DNA of 64,000 nucleotides from Haliotis asinina (Eukaryota; Mollusca; Gastropoda; Lepetellida; Haliotidae): positions 1 through 64,000 of the forward strand of contig NW_027133924.1 of assembly GCF_037392515.1 (NCBI RefSeq), in the 5' to 3' direction. The first letter of the stretch is position 1. Every line of letters starts with the position of its first letter. The position numbers were made by a program, and so were the translations under genes. Under the pieces are notes generated by a model that had not been told where the DNA came from, did no database searches, and worked only from the letters and a program-made list of their open reading frames with translations. Below, piece by piece: positions 49,277-63,930 of the stretch.

Positions 49277-52200
49277 CTCAGCTGGCCAATATAATTCAAT
49301 GGAACTGCAGAGGGATTAAAAATAACTTTAACGAGTTACAGTTACTCGTACAAGATCATCAACCGTCGGCATTCTGTATCCAAGAGACATATCTTAAAGA
49401 TACAGATAATTTTAAATTGAGACAGTATGATGCTTACCATTCTTTTTCTCCTCAGAGGGATCGTGCAACTGGAGGAGCTTCTATTTTAGTACATCACAAC
49501 GTCATCCATAGCCCTGTCGCTCTAAATACACAATTGCAAACTGTAGCTGTTCGTATTACTTTGCACATGGCGCTGACATTGTGCAGTTTGTACATACCGC
49601 CCTCTTCAAATATTCACAAATCAGATCTTCAAAATTTATACGATCAACTCCCGAAGCCATGTTTAATCACGGGCGATCTTAACGGACACAACCCACTTTG
49701 GGGAAGTGTCAACACAAATAGGAAGGGTAAATCATCGAGGATTTCATATCTGATAATAACTTATGTATTTTCAATGACGATTCAGCTACTTACCTACATC
49801 CAGCTACGGGAACATATTCTTCCCTGGATATATCATTTGCCGACTCAAATTTGTGTAATGAATTCGAATGGGAGGTGCATGATGACCTGTGTGGGAGTGA
49901 TCACTTCCCAACTATTCTTAAAGGCATTATCCCTGGGGATGATCCACCCTTATCCAGACGGAACTTCAAGAAGGCTGACTGGTCCTTATATAAAACACTT
50001 TGTATTGATCATTTAAAACCTGATGTTTTTGTAAACAGCGAAGATCCTATACAGCTGTTTTCAGATATAATCAATAACATTGCTGACCAAACTATCCCCA
50101 AGTCCTCTGCAATTCCACATGTTCGCAAACCATGGTTTACTAATGACTGTTAACAGGCCAGAAAGAGTAGGAGGAAAGCGGAAAAGTATTTTCGCCGCCA
50201 CCCTACAGTACATAATTTAGATAGAGTAAAAATTTTAAATGCCAAGGCTCGACGCACTTTTAAACAGAGTAAACGCCTGTCTTTGAGGAACTATGTCTCC
50301 AAAATTAATTCCCGTACACCCATGTCTAAGGTGTGGAATATGATACAAAGAATTACGGGCAAAGGTTCCAGATCTACTGTTCATCATCTGAAGGATGGTG
50401 ACCGGGTATTAACTGATAAATCTGATATTGCCAACAAGCTTGGTGAAACTCTCGCCAAACATTCTTCTTCGTCCAATTACGTACCTGAATTTAAACACTA
50501 CCAGAAACAGCAGGAGAAGAAGAGAATAAATTTTACCTCAGACAATGGCGAAGACTATAATGAATTATTTTCATTACATGAGCTACACACTGCCCTTGAG
50601 CAAGCTCATGATACAGCGTCAGGAGCTGACTATATTCACTATCAGCTCCTGAAACATTTGCCCAAATCATGTTTGGAAACAATGCTCAATATTTTTGATT
50701 CAATATGGACTTAGGGAAAATTCCCGTCTTCTTGGCGTAATGCTATTGTAGATCCTATTCCAAAACCTGGCCGGGATCATACTGATCCGTCGAATTACAG
50801 ACCAAGTTCTTAAACGAGTTGTGTCTGTAAAACCATGGAGCGTATGGTAAACAGTCGATTAACATGGTTTCTTGAAACTAACAACCTTATCACAAATATT
50901 CAGTGTGGTTTCAGGAAGAATCGTAGTACCATTGATCATTTGGTACGTTTAGAATCCTTTGTAAAAAATGCATTTATCAATAAGCAACATGCTGTACCGA
51001 TCTTTTTTTGATCTCGAGAAAGCATACGATACCACCTGGAAGCATGGCATTTTAAAGGATTTACATGGTTTCGGTTTAAGGGGTCGTTTACCTCTGTTTA
51101 TATCGCAATTTTTACAAGGCAGGCAATTTCAAGTCCGAGTAGGTTCTACCCTGTCTGATCATTACAATCAGCATCAGGGTGTTCCGCAAGGCAGCATTTT
51201 GTCTGTGACCTTATTTAGTATCAAGATCAACAGTTTATCCAAGGTTTTAAACGATTCAATAGATGGATCACTTTTCGTGGATGATTTTAATATTTCCTGT
51301 CGCGGTAAGAATATGCATACTATTGAACGGCAACTGCAATTATGTTTAAACAAAATAAATAAATGGTGTCTTGAGAATGGTTTTAAATTTTCTAAGACAA
51401 AAACTAATTGCTTCCATTTCTGCCGTAAGTATAAACCACATAAGGACCCAGAATTATTTTTAAATGGCACTCCTATCAAAGTCGTTAAGGAGGCCAAGTT
51501 CTTAGGTTTGATTTTCGACTCTCATTTAACTTTTCTTCCGCATATCAAATACTTGAAAACTAAATGCCTGAAGGCACTTGATCTATTGAAAGTTGTGTCA
51601 AATTCAAAATGGGGAGGGGATCAAGCTACTCTCCTGCACCTATACCGTGCACTTGTCCGTTCGAAGCTTGATTATGGCTCCATCATTTATGGTGGAGCCT
51701 GTAAAAGCAATCTAAAACTCCTTGATTCTATCCACCACCAAGGTCTGAGACTTTGTCTTTGGTCGTTCCGAACTTCTCCTATTGACAGTCTCTATGTCGA
51801 AGCCGATGAACCATCTCTTACACAGCGCCGTATCAAATTAGCTCTACAATATATTACAAAACTATACTCTAACGAATCCAACCCTGCTTTTAACTGTGTT
51901 TTCGATCCTCTTTATGAGCATTTATACATCAAAAAGTCTTCTCTTGTTCCACCTTTTGGGCACAGAATTAAACCATTCATTTCTGCTGCCGGCATTGAGC
52001 TGAAAAGTATAGCGCCTTCTCGTCTTCTCCTCCTTGGCAATTAGTGAGGCCACAAGTTGACCTCACATTAACAAAGTTTAAAAAATCAGACACAAACGAA
52101 TTACAATATAAACAAGAGTTTATGCAATTAAAAAATAATTATAGTACATACAAATCCTTATTTACAGATGGTTCCAAGGATGGTTGCACAGTTGCTTGTG

Positions 52201-52937
52201 CCACTGTCATTGGATCCAGAACAATATCTTCTCGATTACCTGATAACAGCTCCATTTTCACTGCAGAAGCTAACGCAATATTAACGGCTCTTCAATATAT
52301 TCAAAGACATCCTAATCATGTACAGTATATAATTTTTTCTGATTCTCTTTCTTGCCTTCAGGCTATTAAAAATTTGTCTTGTAAACATCCACTTTTAATT
52401 GACATAATTGAATTGTATAATGATCTTACAACTGGCAGTGCGACATCTTTTGTTGGTTACCCAGCCATGTCGGTATTTCTGGGAATGCAATGGCCGATCT
52501 TGCTGCTAAGGCTGCACTCAACAAATCTGTGACACCACGACTTATTCCATGCAGTGACTATAAAGCTAGCATTAGAACTTACATTCGTGATCTGATGCAA
52601 AAGAAGTGGGACACCCAAGTTGGAATAAATAAATTACATGCCATAAAACCTTATATTGGTTACACTCACTTGGGCTGTCAGTCCAGATTTGAAGAGGTCG
52701 CATTGGCCATACGCGTTACACCCACAGTTATTTACTAAAAGGTGATGATCCTCCGTTTTGTATCCCTTGTGATGAGAGAACCACGGTCAAGCATATCCTG
52801 CTTGACTGTTGAATTCTCCATCATAAGGGATAACTATATATTTCAATGTCAAAACAATGAAGGATCTTTTAAGCACAGTTAGTACTCATTTAATTCTTGG
52901 ATTTTTAAAAGAAATTGATTTTCTTATTGAATTGTAA
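49273..52937 (+). pseudogene. Plus LINE ORF2, unit 6 (broken)
   Basis: Ancestral breaks. The RT core is open at 50968-52044. Confidence 0.9.
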
Positions 52938-53511
52938 TTGATATGTTCTGTAGATAGTTGTATTTTAATGATTGGTAGTTTAAATTAGTAACTTAGATTG
53001 TTAGTGGCTGTACCCTCAACGGGGGTTGAAGTATTGTAAAATTATTGTCCTCCTGAGAGGGTACGTAAGTCCAATACTCTCATAGTCAATTTAAATCTAC
53101 TACTAGTTTTTAATCGTAGAATATTTGTTGTTTTTAAGTCATGGCTAAATTTCAGGATAATCGCCAATAGCTGAAGGGGTGGTGTAAATCCAGCTAGGTT
53201 TCATGCAGGTAGCAGAAGTAATGTAAGTCCCCATGGACCTTAGTATGGTGATCTACTTCAGTTGTTGGCGATCTATAGCCCCGGTTTTATGTTGTATTGT
53301 CTTCTTTAAATCCAATGTTTTAACTTTCAATGCTAGTTTTATGTTCTGTGATACTCTAGTGTTTTTACTGTCCTTCGCTGACAGGTTTTACTTTTTCTCT
53401 TTTCTCATCCTAACATTACTATAACTTATTTTGTTCTCGTCACGATATGGCTGCAATATTGCCGATGTGACGTTAAATGTTAACTCACTCACTCACTCAC
53501 TCTATAAAATA

Positions 53512-53750
53512 CTGAGCCCACTGAAAGCAGTAATCGCACTCTATTTTCGTTCTTAAACGTCACAAACCAAGTGCCATTCGCCTTTGGTTTCCATATTGAA
53601 AGAATTGGTTGCATGTTGAATAATATCAAACACATTTTCCCTGTCAAAATTTCTAATTGCAGATTTCATACGAACCGTCTGATGTATCGTCCTCCGATCC
53701 AGGAAACGGGTCGGCACAGCAGGTTCCACAACTGCAGCATGATAGGCCAT
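53512..53750 (-). pseudogene. Minus LINE ORF1 N-terminal part, unit 6
   Basis: Start ATG at 53750-53748. Confidence 0.7.
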
Positions 53751-54549
53751 GGTCCTTAAGAACAATGGGGGTAGACCCAGAGGTCACATGAAATATGACA
53801 ATTTTTGTGAAGGCAACAAAATGTTAAAATAACCTTATTTATTCCTTTGAATACACAGAGTGCAGGCGCTAAAACGTCGGGGCGACGTAGGAAAAGCATC
53901 CTGCAGCTAGCGCCATGAGCCGGTGGATTGGCGCTTAATTAACGAGGCGCGGGGACACAGCACTTGGAGGAGTTTGTGCAGTCACCCCCAGACAAGCGTA
54001 AACAAACAGTGCAACTGACCGCGTGGACTAAATCCACTAAACTTAAATACAGTGCAAGTATCAAAACAATGGTAGGATACGTGAACTTTAGTCACAAATG
54101 TTGTTTTATTTAAAAAATATAATGAAAGTTAAAGACATTTTGAAATTTCAATGTAAACTGATCCAGGGGAAACGCGCCGAAGTTTCTGGTATCTCCTTAC
54201 CACTTGAAAACACTTACTAGGGGTTAGCTGGCTCTTAAGACGTGTGTTATCGGGCAGAATGTGGTTGTGAGGGTGTGAGAATCTACGACGTTATTACCGG
54301 CGTGCGACACCATGGCCAACGTCCTTGGATACTGGGACAGACAAACTGCAAGTGGAAAATAAATCACTTTGAGGAACTTCCCGGGGCTTGGTTTGGTCGG
54401 AGTACAATGTGGTTGAGTGGATGGGTCCATTTCTTCAGTTTGGAAGTGGTTGCATGGTGCCTCCAGTGAAACGGACGCGCGAAAAGGTAGGCAAAGTGAG
54501 ATTAAAAAAGGGAAATGATATGTGGAAAAGAGAGGGCTAAGTTAAGCGT
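53751..54549. other. Spacer, unit 6
   Basis: No gene seen. Confidence 0.6.
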
Positions 54550-54575
54550 TCTATTTTTTGAATTGTATTATGAGT

Positions 54576-54728
54576 GGTGAGCCATTCCCGGAGGTACTGC
54601 AATACCGGGTCAACCCGTGATGAGGGCGGAGCAAGCTCCGTGGCACCTCATCCCGTTGCAAAAATCAGTTTAATATCGATGTCTCCAATAGGACACGTAT
54701 CAGATATTAAGCTGATAAGAACAGATAC
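54576..54728 (-). ncRNA. RNU2: U2 snRNA 3' part, unit 6
   Basis: Full 153-nt fragment, with the 3' box at 54550-54563. Confidence 0.92.
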
Positions 54729-56755
54729 TTTTTTTTTCTTTTTGATAAAATTTAATGCATATAACAAATTTACAAGCTCGGCCTAAAAGTATATCACAAA
54801 AAAGAAGTTTTGCCCTGCAGCGCTAACAACTAAAGAACTAAAAGAGGAAATTGCCAAACCTGGCTACATGCAATACACATTCACACTATATACATCAAAT
54901 GAAGATAGATCTAGATGAAACACACGTAAATGAAGCATACATAATATATATTAACAAACGAGAAATACAAACAAACATGCCATATTCTAACTGACAACCA
55001 ATCAAACCATATATATATATAAAGAATCATCAACATGCACATACTATATACATCACACTATACAAACAATATACATGCACAACATCACTATGTAAAATGC
55101 TACACATGCCAAAACCTGGCTACATGCACAATACATATTTACAATATAAAGATCAAATGAAGTATGAACTGAATGAAGCGAGCATAAATGAAGCATTCGA
55201 AAAGGAAACAAGGGTAAATGAAGCGTACGTAAACCAATAAACTCAAATGAAGCGTACATAATATATAGATAGATTCACAAACTTTTATGCCACATTATGG
55301 CTACAAAGTGTCAGTCAGTTAGAGCAAAAGTATGTGCATATATTTATCTATTAAGTTAAATATGTAATTCTAATAAATGATCGGGATTGATTTTACCAAA
55401 TACTGAAGTTGAAAGCCAGTACCAGGAAAAGACAGATAGCGGAAAGCGACAAAAGTCAACCTTGACACGTGTCCTAAGGAAACATAGAAAACGCAACATG
55501 ATATCATTTCCATTTAATTTTCTGTGCTCAAATTTATTTGAATTCCGAATAAGCAAAATTGTATATTTTGCCAAAGTTAAAAGGTAAATGCATAATGATT
55601 TTTTATAAGAATTTGGAATTTTAGGAACCAAATTAAACCGAATGACTTCGTTAGATCTTTCCAATAAGCCAAAAGACAATTGATCTAACCACTGGAAAAC
55701 GATATCCCACAAAACATCAACACACGAGCAATAGATGAAAAGATTGTCAGAAGTTTCTATTGCTATACGACAGAGTGGACAGTTAGGAGTGATAGACATT
55801 CCCCGAGTATAAAGTGTATACCCTAAGGGGAGAGAATCATAGATGAGACGATAATTGACCGATTTCGAAAGTGGATCCACGAAGGAATTGTGTAGATTAA
55901 GCCAAACCTGCTGAAAAGGAATACGTGGATACAACGTTTCAACTTTATTTTCCACAACAGTTTGTAATAAACAAGCATAGTACTGTTTTGATGTAAACCG
56001 AAACATATCTATCAAATAATTTGAATTGACAGCTTCAAACTGTCTTAAAGCCAATAAACACGTCTGATACAATAATGGCATCGTCTCAGAATGAGGAAAT
56101 AATAGTGAAGCAAAAGTAGGACAATAGTGACGTAAAGACATTCCTAACCAATATTTTGCAAAAAATGTCCACTTAGTTGAAGAATTATGCAAAAGATTTT
56201 GAATGTGCTTTAAATAAAAAGAATATAATTTTGATTGGATGTGAACTACACCCAAACCCCCATCCAAAATAGGTTTATAGCACACAGACCTCCGAATAGG
56301 CTTAGCAGTGGACTGTCAAATAAAACGAAAAGTCTCCCTCTGAAAAAGGTCGACATAATGTTTTGAAAATATTGTTACAGCCCCTCGATACCAAAATTTA
56401 GACAAAGCCATGACATTGCACACAGTAGATTTGCCCAGGTGATAACACCTTAGACACACTGGCAACCGACCCGGGGCAGTGACTAGCATGGACATTCTGT
56501 CACCCAGTCTAACAATATATGGAATATCTTCAGCTTTTCCACTGTCAACTTGCAACTGGACAGTTCTCACACCAGTCTGAACAGGGGATCCCCCAATTAA
56601 CATAGTTTCAGGAGTTATGCTCAGCACCTTCCCAAATCTCCTAAAGTAGGAATCCAGGAATTCATTGGATACTACACCATGAATCCAGTGTACTCTCAAA
56701 TCCAGTACTTCCTTGTCGTAGGGAGAAAAGTCTATTTTAATGTCTCTATAAAATA
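54729..56755 (-). mobile_element. Keno-like LINE 3' segment, units 6/7
   Basis: Same layout as 7822-9848. Confidence 0.82.
55356..56755 (-). pseudogene. Chimeric ORF1-RT tail, units 6/7
   Basis: Same deletion junction and in-frame TGA. Confidence 0.82.
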
Positions 56756-56813
56756 AGCACCCATGGCGAGCCACCTCCTCGTGGTGGGTGCTGGGTAACG
56801 CTAAGTGCTCGCC
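56756..56813 (+). ncRNA. HDV-like ribozyme candidate, unit 7
   Basis: Unchanged from unit 1. Confidence 0.73.
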
Positions 56814-57399
56814 AACCCCCCGTGTGGATCCGGGGGCATATTTGGTCCACCAATCCGTTGGCCGTGGGTTGCGTCCCTGTGTCGGTGGAGGAGGGGATCC
56901 TGGTGGTTGAGGGTAATGGGGGCCTCGAACGACGTTCCTGTTACTCAACACACCACTTTGGCCCTGACTTCACCTAGACGGGTGGTAGAACTGGCCCGGT
57001 TCTATCAATCGGCTGGTCACGCCATGCCCTGTGCATGGACAAACTTCCTCAGCAATTATTGTGCATGTTTGTACATTTGTGACAATGAGCGTTTGTTATT
57101 ATCATACTCTATACTATAATAATTTGCCTAGAGTCCTATGCCAGAAGGCGGTGGCTCATGGGCCAATCTAGTGATGTTGACCTCCGAATGATGTATGTCT
57201 CTAATTTCTTGTCTAGGGCCGAACCAGTCTGGCATTGAATTGGTCGACAAATACAGCTATTCGTGTCATATTCGCTGGAGTATACTATCCCTGTATCCCT
57301 GGTGTCAGCATCTTGGATACCCGTTGCTAATAGACACCGTCCTTGTTGACACTCCATGGTGGGTGGGGAGCAGGGATGGTGAATGATTTTCCTTTCGCC

Positions 57400-58631
57400 A
57401 TGACTTTCCAACAAGCTGGTTCAACTCGACATGACAAAAAACGACGTCTGGACGAACTAGATCGTCCATCCGACACAAATTCAACCACTGATTCCTGGGC
57501 TAATCGAAGCAACTGATTTTCTGCCTAACAAACTCAACCCATTTGCCGTGTCAAAAGCTATCTATGGGATCTGTGGGGAGGTGAAAAATGTCACCCGTCT
57601 CCGTAATGGTTCACTGTTAGTTGAGTGCGCACGGAGACAGCAATCTCTAAATCTTATGTCTGTTAAAACATTTGCCAATATAGAAGTTGCCGTGTCCGTG
57701 CACAAAACTCTTAATTCGTGCCGTGGTATCATACGTGACAGGGCACGCTCTCTGTATGATATGAGTGAAGAGGATATTGCAGCTGAGCTTGAAGATCAGG
57801 GGGTTACAGCAGTGAAACGTTTCACCATTAAAAAGGATGGAATTGTAACTAAAACAAATATATATCTTCTAACATTTGCCAGACCTTCTTTACCACAGTC
57901 AATTAAGGCAGGATATCTTAACATCGGGGTGGATGTGTATTGTCCCCAATCCACTCCGGTGTTATAAATGTCAACAGTTTGGTCATGGGACTTACTCATG
58001 TCGTAATCCTGCAGTATGTTATCGCTGTGGCGATCCTCATGATGGCACAGGTTGCGAGAATGATCTCAAGTGTGTTAACTGCAAAGAGACTCATGCTGCT
58101 TCTTCAAGGTCATGCCCTATATATCAAAGGGAATCGAAGATAATGAAAATAAAATGTGAAAAAAATCTCTCTTATTTTGAAGCCAAAAAACTTTTCACCA
58201 CTCAGTCCTCAACCCCATCAAATATAACATATTCTGCTGCAGTTACCCGTTCTGTAGCAATGTCCTCAGCTGCATGTCAAACTGACTTGACCTGGGTCAA
58301 ATCAGAAAAATCTGTGTTTTCATCTAACAAACCTGCTTCTGAACCGAAAGAATCTACTGCCCCAGTCACTCAAATAACGTCTGAGTCTCAGACAGAAATT
58401 CAGTCTGAGTCATCACAATTGACTGCTTCGCCACTAGCCACATCACAACCACCCACTATTCCAGTGAAAAAGCAGAAAGGTAAAAAATTACATATGACAG
58501 AAACACATGTTGTTCCTCTACAAAATACTTTTGGGCCTCTAGACATGGAGGTGACCCCATACTCACAGGACGAGCGGAGGTGCTTACCCCCGTCACGTTC
58601 TCGCGAAAGATCGCCCATTGAGCCACCATGA
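57400..58631 (+). pseudogene. Plus LINE ORF1, unit 7 (broken)
   Basis: Ancestral breaks only. Confidence 0.87.
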
Positions 58632-61600
58632 CTCAGCTGGCCAATATAATTCAATGGAACTGCAGAGGGATTAAAAATAACTTTAACGAGTTACAGTTAC
58701 TCGTACAAGATCATCAACCGTCGGCATTCTGTATCCAAGAGACATATCTTAAAGATACAGATAATTTTAAATTGAGACAGTATGATGCTTACCATTCTTT
58801 TTCTCCTCAGAGGGATCGTGCAACTGGAGGAGCTTCTATTTTAGTACATCACAACGTCATCCATAGCCCTGTCGCTCTAAATACACAATTGCAAACTGTA
58901 GCTGTTCGTATTACTTTGCACATGGCGCTGACATTGTGCAGTTTGTACATACCGCCCTCTTCAAATATTCACAAATCAGATCTTCAAAATTTATACGATC
59001 AACTCCCGAAGCCATGTTTAATCACGGGCGATCTTAACGGACACAACCCACTTTGGGGAAGTGTCAACACAAATAGGAAGGGTAAATCATCGAGGATTTC
59101 ATATCTGATAATAACTTATGTATTTTCAATGACGATTCAGCTACTTACCTACATCCAGCTACGGGAACATATTCTTCCCTGGATATATCATTTGCCGACT
59201 CAAATTTGTGTAATGAATTCGAATGGGAGGTGCATGATGACCTGTGTGGGAGTGATCACTTCCCAACTATTCTTAAAGGCATTATCCCTGGGGATGATCC
59301 ACCCTTATCCAGACGGAACTTCAAGAAGGCTGACTGGTCCTTATATAAAACACTTTGTATTGATCATTTAAAACCTGATGTTTTTGTAAACAGCGAAGAT
59401 CCTATACAGCTGTTTTCAGATATAATCAATAACATTGCTGACCAAACTATCCCCAAGTCCTCTGCAATTCCACATGTTCGCAAACCATGGTTTACTAATG
59501 ACTGTTAACAGGCCAGAAAGAGTAGGAGGAAAGCGGAAAAGTATTTTCGCCGCCACCCTACAGTACATAATTTAGATAGAGTAAAAATTTTAAATGCCAA
59601 GGCTCGACGCACTTTTAAACAGAGTAAACGCCTGTCTTTGAGGAACTATGTCTCCAAAATTAATTCCCGTACACCCATGTCTAAGGTGTGGAATATGATA
59701 CAAAGAATTACGGGCAAAGGTTCCAGATCTACTGTTCATCATCTGAAGGATGGTGACCGGGTATTAACTGATAAATCTGATATTGCCAACAAGCTTGGTG
59801 AAACTCTCGCCAAACATTCTTCTTCGTCCAATTACGTACCTGAATTTAAACACTACCAGAAACAGCAGGAGAAGAAGAGAATAAATTTTACCTCAGACAA
59901 TGGCGAAGACTATAATGAATTATTTTCATTACATGAGCTACACACTGCCCTTGAGCAAGCTCATGATACAGCGTCAGGAGCTGACTATATTCACTATCAG
60001 CTCCTGAAACATTTGCCCAAATCATGTTTGGAAACAATGCTCAATATTTTTGATTCAATATGGACTTAGGGAAAATTCCCGTCTTCTTGGCGTAATGCTA
60101 TTGTAGATCCTATTCCAAAACCTGGCCGGGATCATACTGATCCGTCGAATTACAGACCAAGTTCTTAAACGAGTTGTGTCTGTAAAACCATGGAGCGTAT
60201 GGTAAACAGTCGATTAACATGGTTTCTTGAAACTAACAACCTTATCACAAATATTCAGTGTGGTTTCAGGAAGAATCGTAGTACCATTGATCATTTGGTA
60301 CGTTTAGAATCCTTTGTAAAAAATGCATTTATCAATAAGCAACATGCTGTACCGATCTTTTTTTGATCTCGAGAAAGCATACGATACCACCTGGAAGCAT
60401 GGCATTTTAAAGGATTTACATGGTTTCGGTTTAAGGGGTCGTTTACCTCTGTTTATATCGCAATTTTTACAAGGCAGGCAATTTCAAGTCCGAGTAGGTT
60501 CTACCCTGTCTGATCATTACAATCAGCATCAGGGTGTTCCGCAAGGCAGCATTTTGTCTGTGACCTTATTTAGTATCAAGATCAACAGTTTATCCAAGGT
60601 TTTAAACGATTCAATAGATGGATCACTTTTCGTGGATGATTTTAATATTTCCTGTCGCGGTAAGAATATGCATACTATTGAACGGCAACTGCAATTATGT
60701 TTAAACAAAATAAATAAATGGTGTCTTGAGAATGGTTTTAAATTTTCTAAGACAAAAACTAATTGCTTCCATTTCTGCCGTAAGTATAAACCACATAAGG
60801 ACCCAGAATTATTTTTAAATGGCACTCCTATCAAAGTCGTTAAGGAGGCCAAGTTCTTAGGTTTGATTTTCGACTCTCATTTAACTTTTCTTCCGCATAT
60901 CAAATACTTGAAAACTAAATGCCTGAAGGCACTTGATCTATTGAAAGTTGTGTCAAATTCAAAATGGGGAGGGGATCAAGCTACTCTCCTGCACCTATAC
61001 CGTGCACTTGTCCGTTCGAAGCTTGATTATGGCTCCATCATTTATGGTGGAGCCTGTAAAAGCAATCTAAAACTCCTTGATTCTATCCACCACCAAGGTC
61101 TGAGACTTTGTCTTTGGTCGTTCCGAACTTCTCCTATTGACAGTCTCTATGTCGAAGCCGATGAACCATCTCTCACACAGCGCCGTATCAAATTAGCTCT
61201 ACAATATATTACAAAACTATACTCTAACGAATCCAACCCTGCTTTTAACTGTGTTTTCGATCCTCTTTATGAGCATTTATACATCAAAAAGTCTTCTCTT
61301 GTTCCACCTTTTGGGCACAGAATTAAACCATTCATTTCTGCTGCCGGCATTGAGCTGAAAAGTATAGCGCCTTCTCGTCTTCTCCTCCTTGGCAATTAGT
61401 GAGGCCACAAGTTGACCTCACATTAACAAAGTTTAAAAAATCAGACACAAACGAATTACAATATAAACAAGAGTTTATGCAATTAAAAAATAATTATAGT
61501 ACATACAAATCCTTATTTACAGATGGTTCCAAGGATGGTTGCACAGTTGCTTGTGCCACTGTCATTGGATCCAGAACAATATCTTCTCGATTACCTGATA

Positions 61601-62292
61601 ACAGCTCCATTTTCACTGCAGAAGCTAACGCAATATTAACGGCTCTTCAATATATTCAAAGACATCCTAATCATGTACAGTATATAATTTTTTCTGATTC
61701 TCTTTCTTGCCTTCAGGCTATTAAAAATTTGTCTTGTAAACATCCACTTTTAATTGACATAATTGAATTGTATAATGATCTTACAACTGGCAGTGCGACA
61801 TCTTTTGTTGGTTACCCAGCCATGTCGGTATTTCTGGGAATGCAATGGCCGATCTTGCTGCTAAGGCTGCACTCAACAAATCTGTGACACCACGACTTAT
61901 TCCATGCAGTGACTATAAAGCTAGCATTAGAACTTACATTCGTGATCTGATGCAAAAGAAGTGGGACACCCAAGTTGGAATAAATAAATTACATGCCATA
62001 AAACCTTATATTGGTTACACTCACTTGGGCTGTCAGTCCAGATTTGAAGAGGTCGCATTGGCCATACGCGTTACACCCACAGTTATTTACTAAAAGGTGA
62101 TGATCCTCCGTTTTGTATCCCTTGTGATGAGAGAACCACGGTCAAGCATATCCTGCTTGACTGTTGAATTCTCCATCATAAGGGATAACTATATATTTCA
62201 ATGTCAAAACAATGAAGGATCTTTTTAGCACAGTTAGTACTCATTTAATTCTTGGATTTTTAAAAGAAATTGATTTTCTTATTGAATTGTAA
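58628..62292 (+). pseudogene. Plus LINE ORF2, unit 7 (broken)
   Basis: Ancestral breaks. C61174 is synonymous. T62226 gives Leu to Phe near the C-terminus. Confidence 0.9.
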
Positions 62293-62866
62293 TTGATATG
62301 TTCTGTAGATAGTTGTATTTTAATGATTGGTAGTTTAAATTAGTAACTTAGATTGTTAGTGGCTGTACCCTCAACGGGGGTTGAAGTATTGTAAAATTAT
62401 TGTCCTCCTGAGAGGGTACGTAAGTCCAATACTCTCATAGTCAATTTAAATCTACTACTAGTTTTTAATCGTAGAATATTTGTTGTTTTTAAGTCATGGC
62501 TAAATTTCAGGATAATCGCCAATAGCTGAAGGGGTGGTGTAAATCCAGCTAGGTTTCATGCAGGTAGCAGAAGTAATGTAAGTCCCCATGGACCTTAGTA
62601 TGGTGATCTACTTCAGTTGTTGGCGATCTATAGCCCCGGTTTTATGTTGTATTGTCTTCTTTAAATCCAATGTTTTAACTTTCAATGCTAGTTTTATGTT
62701 CTGTGATACTCTAGTGTTTTTACTGTCCTTCGCTGACAGGTTTTACTTTTTCTCTTTTCTCATCCTAACATTACTATAACTTATTTTGTTCTCGTCACGA
62801 TATGGCTGCAATATTGCCGATGTGACGTTAAATGTTAACTCACTCACTCACTCACTCTATAAAATA

Positions 62867-63105
62867 CTGAGCCCACTGAAAGCAGTAATCGCACTCTATT
62901 TTCGTTCTTAAACGTCACAAACCAAGTGCCATTCGCCTTTGGTTTCCATATTGAAAGAATTGGTTGCATGTTGAATAATATCAAACACATTTTCCCTGTC
63001 AAAATTTCTAATTGCAGATTTCATACGAACCGTCTGATGTATCGTCCTCCGATCCAGGAAACGGGTCGGCACAGCAGGTTCCACAACTGCAGCATGATAG
63101 GCCAT
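62867..63105 (-). pseudogene. Minus LINE ORF1 N-terminal part, unit 7
   Basis: Start ATG at 63105-63103. Confidence 0.7.
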
Positions 63106-63904
63106 GGTCCTTAAGAACAATGGGGGTAGACCCAGAGGTCACATGAAATATGACAATTTTTGTGAAGGCAACAAAATGTTAAAATAACCTTATTTATTCC
63201 TTTGAATACACAGAGTGCAGGCGCTAAAACGTCGGGGCGACGTAGGAAAAGCATCCTGCAGCTAGCGCCATGAGCCGGTGGATTGGCGCTTAATTAACGA
63301 GGCGCGGGGACACAGCACTTGGAGGAGTTTGTGCAGTCACCCCCAGACAAGCGTAAACAAACAGTGCAACTGACCGCGTGGACTAAATCCACTAAACTTA
63401 AATACAGTGCAAGTATCAAAACAATGGTAGGATACGTGAACTTTAGTCACAAATGTTGTTTTATTTAAAAAATATAATGAAAGTTAAAGACATTTTGAAA
63501 TTTCAATGTAAACTGATCCAGGGGAAACGCGCCGAAGTTTCTGGTATCTCCTTACCACTTGAAAACACTTACTAGGGGTTAGCTGGCTCTTAAGACGTGT
63601 GTTATCGGGCAGAATGTGGTTGTGAGGGTGTGAGAATCTACGACGTTATTACCGGCGTGCGACACCATGGCCAACGTCCTTGGATACTGGGACAGACAAA
63701 CTGCAAGTGGAAAATAAATCACTTTGAGGAACTTCCCGGGGCTTGGTTTGGTCGGAGTACAATGTGGTTGAGTGGATGGGTCCATTTCTTCAGTTTGGAA
63801 GTGGTTGCATGGTGCCTCCAGTGAAACGGACGCGCGAAAAGGTAGGCAAAGTGAGATTAAAAAAGGGAAATGATATGTGGAAAAGAGAGGGCTAAGTTAA
63901 GCGT
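63106..63904. other. Spacer, unit 7
   Basis: No gene seen. Confidence 0.6.
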
Positions 63905-63930
63905 TCTATTTTTTGAATTGTATTATGAGT

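Larger units (their letters stand above)
47401..53502 (+). mobile_element. I-superfamily LINE, unit 6
   Basis: Target duplication at 47389-47400 and 53500-53511. Combines the unit 3 variant C47854 with the unit 1 variant G52953. Confidence 0.9.
46908..56262. repeat. Array unit 6
   Basis: 9,355 bp. Private variants T48367 (Arg to Cys) and A48801 (Cys to Tyr) fall in ORF1 of the plus LINE. C at 47854 is shared with unit 3. Confidence 0.95.
56756..62857 (+). mobile_element. I-superfamily LINE, unit 7
   Basis: Target duplication at 56744-56755 and 62855-62866. Confidence 0.9.
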